DNA from: Tenacibaculum sp. 190524A05c
GTDB lineage: Bacteria > Bacteroidota > Bacteroidia > Flavobacteriales > Flavobacteriaceae
Length of the DNA stretch: 64,000 nt
Reading direction: 5' to 3'
Assembly (NCBI RefSeq): GCF_964036595.1
Contig: NZ_OZ038523.1
Span: 462,501-526,500 of the forward strand
The translations under genes and the position numbers were made by a program. Positions 35,103-42,136 of the stretch are shown here, one piece after another (within the stretch, counting starts at the first letter, position 1; every line of letters starts with the position of its first letter). Below the pieces are notes generated by a model. It had not been told where the DNA came from. It made no database searches and was given only the letters and a program-made list of their open reading frames with translations.

Positions 35103-35132
35103 CAGGGTAGGAATTTTTAAAAGAGAATTGTT
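35103..35132 (+). promoter_or_regulatory. Candidate ECF-sigma-dependent promoter of the modular lipoprotein
   Basis: CAGGGTAGGAATTTTTAAAA at 35103-35122, then TGTT at 35129-35132, identical in sequence and spacing to the site before fecR. It leaves a leader of about 50 nt before the start codon. Confidence 0.7.
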
Positions 35133-35189
35133 TCAGAATAAAGAAGGCCTCATTTAATAATTTAAACCTAAAAAAAATAAATGATAATC

Positions 35190-36932
35190 ATGAAAACTTC
35201 AAACAATCCTAAACTGTTAAAATTTTTAGCGATATCAGCTTTTATGTTGATGAGTTTTTTCTCTTGTCAGAAAGAAGCTGTTGATATTTCGCAACCTAAT
35301 GATAATCAAACGTTTCAAGCAAGTTCAGAAATTAGTCAATTAATGTCAAGAACTGCCACTAATGATGGTTCAGTAGATAATATTATTGATAAAGCGAACT
35401 GTTTAGAGGTAAAATTACCTGTAACTGTAGTAGTTAATAATATTGAAATCATCATTGATTCTCAAGATGACTTCCAAGAAATTGAAGATATTTTCGATCA
35501 ATTCGATAATGATATTGATCAGTTAGATATTCAATATCCAATTACAATTATTTCAGGAGATTTTACTGAAACTACAATTAATAGCCAAGCAGAATTAGAA
35601 GAGTTAATTCAATCATGTGCTGGTGAAAATGAAACAGATGATGATATCGAATGTATTGATTTTCAGTACCCTATTTCAATTTCAATTTTTAATACTTCTT
35701 TTGATGTAATTGAAACTAAGAAGATAAATAACGATCAAGAATTATATGTATTTATTGAAAACTTAGATGATAATACATTGGCAAGTTTAAATTTCCCAGT
35801 TACTATGGTATTAGCTGATGGTTCTACAGTAGCGGTGAATAATAATGAAGAATTAATCAGTACAATTAATCAAGCAAAAGATTCTTGTGATGAAGATGAT
35901 GACTATGATTATGGAGATGATGATCTAGATTGTGATGTGAATTCTATCAAGAGAAATTTAAAAGAATGTTTCTGGGAAATCAGAAATGATAACGGAGCTT
36001 CAGGTTTCAAAGCTAAATTTAATGAAGACTTTACTTTCGTAGTTACGAATCCAAATGGAGTTGAAGAAGCGAGTGGAGCTTGGACGGTTACACAAGATGG
36101 AGATTACGCTTATGTTCAGTTAGATTCTAATTTCCAAGACTTTAACGGAAGCTGGAAAGTTGTTGAATGTGGAGATAACTTCTTAGAAATGACTGACGCT
36201 GCAGGTAACTTCACTAAGTTGGTTAAAGATTGTCCAGATAATTCTAATTTACCAGCGGTAAAAGAATTTATCAAAGAATGTAAGTGGTATATGTACTATT
36301 TAAAAGTAGGAGGTGAAGATTTAACTGCTCAATATCACGACTATCACTTTGATTTTAAGGAAGATGGAACGTTTATAATGACTACTGGTAATGATCAAGA
36401 TTTACATGAAGGTACTTGGGTAGCACAAGAAATTGCTACTGGAGGAATTGCAATTACGTTATCGTCGCCAACTTTAACTAGTGATATTAATGATTACTAC
36501 TTATTAGCAAGATTAGATGATGATAAAATGGTGCTTCAAGGTGAGCAAGAGCATACTTTAAAATTAGAAAGAGTTTGTGATGATAATTCAGGATCTGGAA
36601 ATCAAGTTGCAAGAGTTAAAAATGCGATGAAAGAATGTACTTGGTCTGTGTATTACTTTGATTTAGATGGAGTTGACGTAACTCAAGAATTTCCAATTTA
36701 CTTTTCATTTAACGAAGATGGAACATTTGCAGCTGAAGGAAACGGAGCTAACTATAGCGGTGAATGGGAAGTTATGATGTTAAACGACGGATCTACTGGA
36801 GTTGTAATTAGCTCTTCGGATTTACCATCTCAATTAGTTGATGAATATGTTGTTACGTTTGATGACAATGATAAAATTCATTTAGTAGATGCTCAGCAAA
36901 ATACTCTTAAAATTAAAAAGGAGTGTAACTAA
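35190..36932 (+). CDS. Modular acidic lipoprotein, probable target of the ECF system
   Basis: This protein of about 580 residues has a lipoprotein signal peptide (lipobox SFFSC, Cys near 26). The N-terminal half holds four copies of a roughly 40-residue unit that begins LPVT, YPIT, YPIS or FPVT (near 77, 116, 160 and 203) and ends with an INxxxEL-type helix. A very acidic linker (about 236-248) follows. The C-terminal half holds three roughly 110-residue lipocalin-like repeats starting KECFW, KECKW and KECTW (near 258, 362 and 481). No known enzyme motif is visible. ATG 35181 is an alternative start. It is divergent from the sigma gene and shares its promoter motif with fecR, so it is probably a surface protein induced by that system. 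Confidence 0.85.
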   Translation: MKTSNNPKLLKFLAISAFMLMSFFSCQKEAVDISQPNDNQTFQASSEISQLMSRTATNDGSVDNIIDKANCLEVKLPVTVVVNNIEIIIDSQDDFQEIEDIFDQFDNDIDQLDIQYPITIISGDFTETTINSQAELEELIQSCAGENETDDDIECIDFQYPISISIFNTSFDVIETKKINNDQELYVFIENLDDNTLASLNFPVTMVLADGSTVAVNNNEELISTINQAKDSCDEDDDYDYGDDDLDCDVNSIKRNLKECFWEIRNDNGASGFKAKFNEDFTFVVTNPNGVEEASGAWTVTQDGDYAYVQLDSNFQDFNGSWKVVECGDNFLEMTDAAGNFTKLVKDCPDNSNLPAVKEFIKECKWYMYYLKVGGEDLTAQYHDYHFDFKEDGTFIMTTGNDQDLHEGTWVAQEIATGGIAITLSSPTLTSDINDYYLLARLDDDKMVLQGEQEHTLKLERVCDDNSGSGNQVARVKNAMKECTWSVYYFDLDGVDVTQEFPIYFSFNEDGTFAAEGNGANYSGEWEVMMLNDGSTGVVISSSDLPSQLVDEYVVTFDDNDKIHLVDAQQNTLKIKKECN

Positions 36933-37030
36933 AAAAGAATTAAAAAGAAAATCGATTGTGCTATAATAGGGAGGTTTGCTTTAATCGATTTTATTATCCC
37001 CCATAATTTTTAATTATTTATTACTGCAAC

Positions 37031-37067
37031 AAATAGGTCTGTATTTTCATACAGACCTATTTTTTTG
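37031..37067 (+). terminator. Terminator of the modular lipoprotein gene
   Basis: AATAGGTCTGTAT-tttc-ATACAGACCTATT, a 13-bp perfect stem followed by T7. It lies 99 bp after the stop codon. Confidence 0.85.
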
Positions 37068-37320
37068 GAATATAACTTTAGATATATTTTGGTAAAAGTT
37101 TAGGTGAAGTTGGAAAGAGATAATTAATTAGTGTGTCATATGATTTTTTAAAGTTCTTCAAATACTAAAAAGTAGCGTTTTTTTGACCTCTCTGAGAATC
37201 GCGTATTTGATTTTAATCTGTACATTTTCCCGAATACGAGATTTTGAACGCACCAGAAATTTTACAGATTTAGTTAGAATTTTTAGGGATTGTTAATTCT
37301 CTAATCAATTATATAAAATA

Positions 37321-37355
37321 AATAAGTCTGTATTTTCATACAGACTTACTTTTTC
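37321..37355 (+). terminator. Second copy of the GTCTGTAT hairpin
   Basis: TAAGTCTGTAT-tttc-ATACAGACTTA, an 11-bp stem with the same loop and core as the hairpin at 37031, followed by CTTTTTC. No gene ends just before it on this strand. Confidence 0.7.
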
Positions 37356-37391
37356 TATGGGGATTATTAAAATAATGATTTTCACGAGAAA

Positions 37392-37781
37392 TCATTTTTC
37401 AAATTCATCAAAAGTTCCATCGCTATATAAAAGGATAACTTTTATAAGAGTTTTTAAATCATCAGCAGGAACTTTGTGTTCTTTACTTGTTGGCTCAGAT
37501 TCGCGTATTTCGTTTTGAGTTTCATTTTTTATCGTCTGCGTGAATAATGATGGAGAAGTAGAATCTTCATTGTTTTTCGGAAAACTACCTTTACCATATA
37601 ACAGCCAATCTAAATTAACTTCTTCAAAAGCTTTGTCTACTTTTAAAATAAAATCTAAGCTTGGTTTATTTCTACCAGATAATAGGTGAGAAATACTAGA
37701 GCGGGGAACATCAATTTTTTCTGCAAAATTTGATGAAGTCAAATTATAATAATCCAATATTACTTTTAAACGTTCAATCAT
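37392..37781 (-). CDS. XRE-family helix-turn-helix regulator
   Basis: This 129-residue protein has an N-terminal Cro/CI-type helix-turn-helix (about 4-60; LKVILDYYNLTSSNFAEKIDVPRSSISHLLSGRNKPSLDFILKV), then NLDWLLYGKGSFP, and a low-complexity polar tail that ends in a short beta-like segment (IKVILLYSDGTFDEFEK). The tail may form an oligomerisation element. Three copies of ATTGTAAACA lie just before its start codon and suggest autoregulation. No phage or toxin gene accompanies it. Its target genes are unknown. Confidence 0.88.
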   Translation of the reverse strand: MIERLKVILDYYNLTSSNFAEKIDVPRSSISHLLSGRNKPSLDFILKVDKAFEEVNLDWLLYGKGSFPKNNEDSTSPSLFTQTIKNETQNEIRESEPTSKEHKVPADDLKTLIKVILLYSDGTFDEFEK

Positions 37782-37783
37782 GC

Positions 37784-37847
37784 TACAATTGTAAACAAAT
37801 ATTTAGTTTACGATTGTAAACATAATGTATTTTTCAATTGTAAACAA
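37784..37847. promoter_or_regulatory. Triple operator in front of the XRE regulator
   Basis: ATTGTAAACA occurs at 37788-37797, 37813-37822 and 37837-37846, i.e. at 25- and 24-bp steps in the same orientation. The first site includes the palindrome TACAATTGTA (37784-37793) and the second is GTTTAC-gatt-GTAAAC (37806-37821). The first lies 3 bp upstream of the start codon. This resembles a repressor operator cluster. Confidence 0.65.
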
Positions 37848-38275
37848 GAAAAATCAAGTATTTCTTCAATAAACCATGTTAGTAGATTAAAGTTTTACAT
37901 CAATTAAAGACACATAAAAGACTCAAAAACAGATAATTAAAATCATAAAATAAAGAAAAACTATAAAGAAGTGGTTTTTAATGGTTTACAAATGGAATTT
38001 TGGGATTTTAAGAATAATAAGAGGTTTATTTACGTGTTACAAATGTAAATAGTTGATTATATTGGCCAGATTGAGAGAATTGAAGCTTTATTTTTGAATA
38101 AAATGAAGACATTATGGAAGAGATGTGCTCGATATCTCTTATTTAATGGGTAATTGTCCTTAAAAGACTGTTTACAACGACTTATAAACACTATTGTGTA
38201 CCATAAATATAATTATATAGTCTATTTTAGATATTCTTATAGAAAATTAATGGTTATTTAGTATAATAAACACTT

Positions 38276-38291
38276 GTTTACATACGTAAAC
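38276..38291. promoter_or_regulatory. Second GTTTAC-N4-GTAAAC palindrome
   Basis: GTTTAC-atac-GTAAAC has the same arms and spacer length as the site at 37806-37821. Single arms also occur at 37984, 38170, 38353-38358 (in ATTGTAAACA) and 38365-38370 (overlapping the purL stop). Confidence 0.55.
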
Positions 38292-38306
38292 CTTTTATTT
38301 ATGGAA

Positions 38307-38337
38307 TAAAAAAAGCACCCAACAAAGTGAGTGCTTA
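38307..38337 (-). terminator. Terminator of purL
   Basis: On the minus strand AAGCACTC pairs with GGGTGCTT (one G-T pair) and is followed by T7, about 30 bp after the purL stop codon. Confidence 0.8.
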
Positions 38338-38366
38338 ATTATGTTTAAGATTGTAAACAGTTCAGT

Positions 38367-41300
38367 TTACTTCTCATTTTTTTTATCTATCCATTGTTTC
38401 GCATTTACAAATGCTTCCAACCATGGAGAAACTTCATCTTTTCTATTTTCAGGATAGTAAGGCCAGTTCCATTGGAATGTAGATCTTTCGATATGTGGCA
38501 TAGTTACCAAATGTCTACCTGACTTATCACACATCATTGCAGTATTGAAATCTGATCCGTTTGGATTATGTGGATATCCTTCATAAGCGTACTTCGCGAC
38601 AATGTCGTATTCAGATTCTTCTTTTGGTAAATTGAATTTACCTTCACCATGAGAAATCCAAACTCCCAAAGTAGTACCTTCTAATGAAGATAACATTACA
38701 GAGTTATTCTTTTGAACTTTTACAGATGTAAATGAACTTTCGTGTTTATGAGAATCATTATGAACCATTTTTCCATGTTCATCATGATCTGGATTTATTA
38801 ATTCTAATTCCATCCATAATTGACACCCGTTACAAATACCAACAGATAACGTATCTTCTCTATTGAAGAAGTTCTTTAAAGCGGTATTTGCTTTTTCATT
38901 ATATAAGAAAGCTCCAGCCCAACCTTTAGCAGAACCTAAAACATCTGAATTAGAAAAACCTCCAACTGCTCCAATAAATTGAATGTCCTCTAGAGTTTCT
39001 CTTCCAGATATTAAATCAGTCATATGAACATCCTTCACATCAAATCCTGCTAAATACATTGCATTAGCCATTTCACGTTCAGAGTTAGATCCTTTTTCTC
39101 TAATAATTGCAGCTTTAGGTCTAGGCAATGAACTATCAACTTTGGGAAGTTTTCCTGTAAAGTTTTGTGGGAAAGTGTACTCTAAAGGTTGATTTTTATA
39201 ATTATTAAATCTGTCTTCTGCTAAATTATTAGCGGTCTGTTTCTGATCTAATAAATAAGAAGTTTTGTACCAAGTATCTCTTAATTCACTTACAGACAAT
39301 GAATATAAATCATCGTTATTCTTGATATTCAATCTATCAGCTTCTACAACTGAACCAATTTTAAAGAATTCAATTGTGTTTTCATTTAAGATAGATTCTA
39401 TAGAATCATCTTTAGATTGAATGATGATTCCGTTATTCTCAGAGAATAATAATTTAATAGAATCTTCTTCATTTAATCCAGATAAGTCGATGTTGGCTCC
39501 AGTATTCGTATTAGCGAAACATAATTCAAGTAATGTAGTAATGAAACCACCAGAAGCGATATCATGACCAGCAACAATTTTGTCATCTTTTATTAATTGT
39601 TGAATTACATTGAATGCTTTCTTAAAAAATAAAGCGTCTTTAATTGTAGGAGCTTCATTTCCTATTTTATTAATTACTTGTCCGAAAGAACTTCCTCCTA
39701 ATTTGAAAGTATCTTGAGATAAGTTGATGTAGTAGATATTTCCTGCATTTTGTTGGAAAACAGGTTCTACTACTTTTGTAATATCATTACAATTTGCAGC
39801 TGCAGAAATAACAACAGTACCTGGAGAAATTACATCTTCATTTGGATACTTTTGTTTCATTGATAAAGAATCTTTTCCAGTAGGAACGTTAATTCCTAAA
39901 TCAATAGAAAACTCAGAAACTGCTTTTACTGCTTTATACAATCTTGCATCTTCACCTTCATTTTTGCAAGGCCACATCCAGTTAGCAGATAAAGAAACTG
40001 ATTGTAAACCATCTTTTAACGGAGCCCAAACAATATTAGTTAATGCTTCTCCAATTGAGTTTAAACTTCCTGCTGTAGAATCAATTAAACCAGAAATAGG
40101 AGAGTGGCCAATAGAAGTAGCAATTCCTTCTTTTCCTTTAAAATCTAAAGCCATTACACCAAGATTGTTTAAAGGAATTTGTAATTGACCCACACACTGT
40201 TGTTTAGCAACTTTACCACCAACACAACGATCTACCTTATTCGTTAACCAATCTTTACAAGCAACTGCTTCTAATTGTAGTACTTGGTTTAAATAATCGT
40301 AGAAATTTTCTTTAGAATAATTTACTTCGCTATAGTTTCTAGAAACTGTTACGTCGTTCATTATAGTTTTTGGTGAGCTTCCAAACATATCGTTCAGTGC
40401 CAAGTCCATTGGTTTATTACCTTTTGTTTGAGATTCGAATGTAAATCTATGATCATTAGTAACATCACCAACAGTATACATAGGAGATCTTTCTCTTTCA
40501 GCAATTCTCTCTAATGTATTTATATTTTCTTCAGAAATAACTAATCCCATTCTTTCTTGAGATTCATTTCCGATAATTTCTTTGTCAGATAAAGTTGGAT
40601 CACCAACAGGTAACTGATCTAAATCAATTTTACCACCAGTATCTTCAACTAATTCAGATAAACAGTTTAGATGTCCACCTGCTCCATGATCGTGAATAGA
40701 AACGATTAAGTTTTCTTCACTTTCTACCATTCCACGTACTGCATTTGCTGCACGTTTTTGCATTTCAGGATTAGAACGTTGAACTGCATTTAATTCAATT
40801 CCAGTAGAAAACTCACCAGTATCTGCAGAAGAAACAGCTGCTCCTCCCATACCAATTCTATAATTTTCACCACCAAGAATTACAATTTTATCACCATCTT
40901 TTGGAGTATCTTTTAATGCTTGCTCAGCTTTACCATATCCGATTCCTCCGGCTTGCATTATTACTTTATCGAAACCTAATTTTCGTGCTTCTTCTTCATG
41001 TTCAAAAGTTAGCACAGATCCACAAATTAAAGGTTGTCCGAATTTATTACCAAAATCAGAAGCTCCATTTGAAGCTTTGATTAAAATATCAATTGGAGTT
41101 TGATACAACCAATCACGCTCATTCATTCCTTTTTCCCAAGGACGATTTTCTTCTAAGCGAGAATATGATGTCATATAAACCGCTGTTCCTGCTAAAGGAA
41201 TAGAACCTTTTCCTCCAGCTAAACGATCTCTAATTTCTCCACCTGAACCTGTTGCTGCACCATTGAAAGGTTCAACAGTAGTAGGGAAGTTATGCGTTTC

Positions 41301-42038
41301 TGCTTTTAATGAAATAACAGATTCAAATTCTTTAGTTTCGTAATAATCTGGTTTATCTGCAGACTTAGGAGCAAATTGCTCAACTTTTGGTCCTTTAATA
41401 AACGCAACATTATCTTTATAAGCTGAAACAATATCATTAGGATTTTGTTTTGATGTTTCCTTAATCATTTTGAATAGGGAAGTAGGTTGTTCCTTTCCAT
41501 CAATAACAAAAGTTCCATTAAATATCTTGTGACGACAGTGCTCTGAGTTTACTTGAGAAAATCCAAACACTTCTGAATCAGTTAATTTTCTTCCGATTCT
41601 TTCAGAAACTTCATTTAAATAATCAATTTCTTCATCACTCAATGCTAAACCTTCTTGTTCGTTATAAGATTTAATATCTTCAATTTCTAAGATAGGTTCT
41701 GGTGTAATATTTATAGTAAAAACTTCTTGATTAAGAGCATTGAATTTTTGAGAAATCATCGGGTCGAAATCTGTAAAATCTTCATTTACAGCATCAAATT
41801 CTTCGATACGGATAATTCCTTCAATCCCCATATTTTGCGTAATCTCCACAGCGTTAGTACTCCAAGGAGTAATCATAGCTGCTCTAGGCCCAACAAAAAA
41901 GGCGTCAATAGACGCCATATCAAGTTTAGGTTTATTCGCAAATAACCATGTAAGTTTTGAAATATCTTCAGTTGTTAATTCTTTTGATGTTTGAACAGCA
42001 AAGACTTTACTGTTTATGTTTCCAAAGAAATGAATCAT
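38367..42038 (-). CDS. purL: Phosphoribosylformylglycinamidine synthase (large single-chain form)
   Basis: This 1223-residue enzyme catalyses the fourth step of purine synthesis, converting FGAR and glutamine to FGAM. It is the fused form, as in E. coli: N-terminal PurS-like region, two AIRS-type ATP-binding halves (SEHCRHKIFNG near 168, KAETHNFPTTVEPFNGAATGSGGEIRD near 298) and a C-terminal class I glutaminase with Cys in SVGICNGCQLW and the late HGEGKF and PHIERSTFQWNW motifs. A -7 box CAAATTTA (reverse of TAAATTTG) at 42072-42079 gives a leader of about 30 nt. It is transcribed alone. Confidence 0.97.
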   Translation of the reverse strand: MIHFFGNINSKVFAVQTSKELTTEDISKLTWLFANKPKLDMASIDAFFVGPRAAMITPWSTNAVEITQNMGIEGIIRIEEFDAVNEDFTDFDPMISQKFNALNQEVFTINITPEPILEIEDIKSYNEQEGLALSDEEIDYLNEVSERIGRKLTDSEVFGFSQVNSEHCRHKIFNGTFVIDGKEQPTSLFKMIKETSKQNPNDIVSAYKDNVAFIKGPKVEQFAPKSADKPDYYETKEFESVISLKAETHNFPTTVEPFNGAATGSGGEIRDRLAGGKGSIPLAGTAVYMTSYSRLEENRPWEKGMNERDWLYQTPIDILIKASNGASDFGNKFGQPLICGSVLTFEHEEEARKLGFDKVIMQAGGIGYGKAEQALKDTPKDGDKIVILGGENYRIGMGGAAVSSADTGEFSTGIELNAVQRSNPEMQKRAANAVRGMVESEENLIVSIHDHGAGGHLNCLSELVEDTGGKIDLDQLPVGDPTLSDKEIIGNESQERMGLVISEENINTLERIAERERSPMYTVGDVTNDHRFTFESQTKGNKPMDLALNDMFGSSPKTIMNDVTVSRNYSEVNYSKENFYDYLNQVLQLEAVACKDWLTNKVDRCVGGKVAKQQCVGQLQIPLNNLGVMALDFKGKEGIATSIGHSPISGLIDSTAGSLNSIGEALTNIVWAPLKDGLQSVSLSANWMWPCKNEGEDARLYKAVKAVSEFSIDLGINVPTGKDSLSMKQKYPNEDVISPGTVVISAAANCNDITKVVEPVFQQNAGNIYYINLSQDTFKLGGSSFGQVINKIGNEAPTIKDALFFKKAFNVIQQLIKDDKIVAGHDIASGGFITTLLELCFANTNTGANIDLSGLNEEDSIKLLFSENNGIIIQSKDDSIESILNENTIEFFKIGSVVEADRLNIKNNDDLYSLSVSELRDTWYKTSYLLDQKQTANNLAEDRFNNYKNQPLEYTFPQNFTGKLPKVDSSLPRPKAAIIREKGSNSEREMANAMYLAGFDVKDVHMTDLISGRETLEDIQFIGAVGGFSNSDVLGSAKGWAGAFLYNEKANTALKNFFNREDTLSVGICNGCQLWMELELINPDHDEHGKMVHNDSHKHESSFTSVKVQKNNSVMLSSLEGTTLGVWISHGEGKFNLPKEESEYDIVAKYAYEGYPHNPNGSDFNTAMMCDKSGRHLVTMPHIERSTFQWNWPYYPENRKDEVSPWLEAFVNAKQWIDKKNEK

Positions 42039-42071
42039 TATGTGTTATTTAGGTTGTGTTGTTAAAAGCTA

Positions 42072-42079
42072 CAAATTTA
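42072..42079 (-). promoter_or_regulatory. Probable -7 box of purL
   Basis: TAAATTTG on the minus strand, 33 bp before the purL ATG. No -33 TTG is obvious at the expected distance. Confidence 0.5.
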
Positions 42080-42102
42080 CTTTTTTAATTGAATTATGAG
42101 TG

Positions 42103-42136
42103 TAAAAAAAGCAGCAAAATTTGCTGCTTTTATTTT
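42103..42136. terminator. Bidirectional-looking terminator after the endonuclease gene
   Basis: AAAAGCAGCAAATTTTGCTGCTTTT on both strands: AGCAGCAAA pairs with TTTGCTGCT, with A/T tracts on both sides, immediately after the endonuclease stop (minus strand). Confidence 0.85.

Larger units (their letters stand above)
36933..37391. other. Gene-free stretch with two similar terminator-like hairpins
   Basis: No convincing coding frame is present. The stretch holds two hairpins with the same loop and stem core (37031-37067 and 37321-37355) about 290 bp apart, and between them an AT-rich segment with no recognisable promoter or RNA family. Confidence 0.6.
37782..38366. other. 585-bp gene-free stretch rich in GTTTAC/GTAAAC motifs
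   Basis: Between the XRE gene and the end of purL no frame longer than about 20 codons has any coding look. The stretch is very AT-rich and holds at least six GTTTAC or GTAAAC elements (listed separately) and the purL terminator. It could be a long regulatory region or the remains of a lost gene. Confidence 0.6.

Noticed and set aside
34517..35122. The 20-bp inverted copies as ends of an insertion element
   Set aside because: They flank a sigma gene, not a transposase, have no target duplication, and each lies at a promoter-like distance from a gene with the same downstream TGTT.
36933..37391. Possible small gene between the two hairpins
   Set aside because: No frame with a start, coding composition or promoter could be supported.
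37784..38370. Repeated GTTTAC motif as a CRISPR array
   Set aside because: Repeats are 6-10 bp, in both orientations and not at regular spacer intervals, and no cas genes are present.
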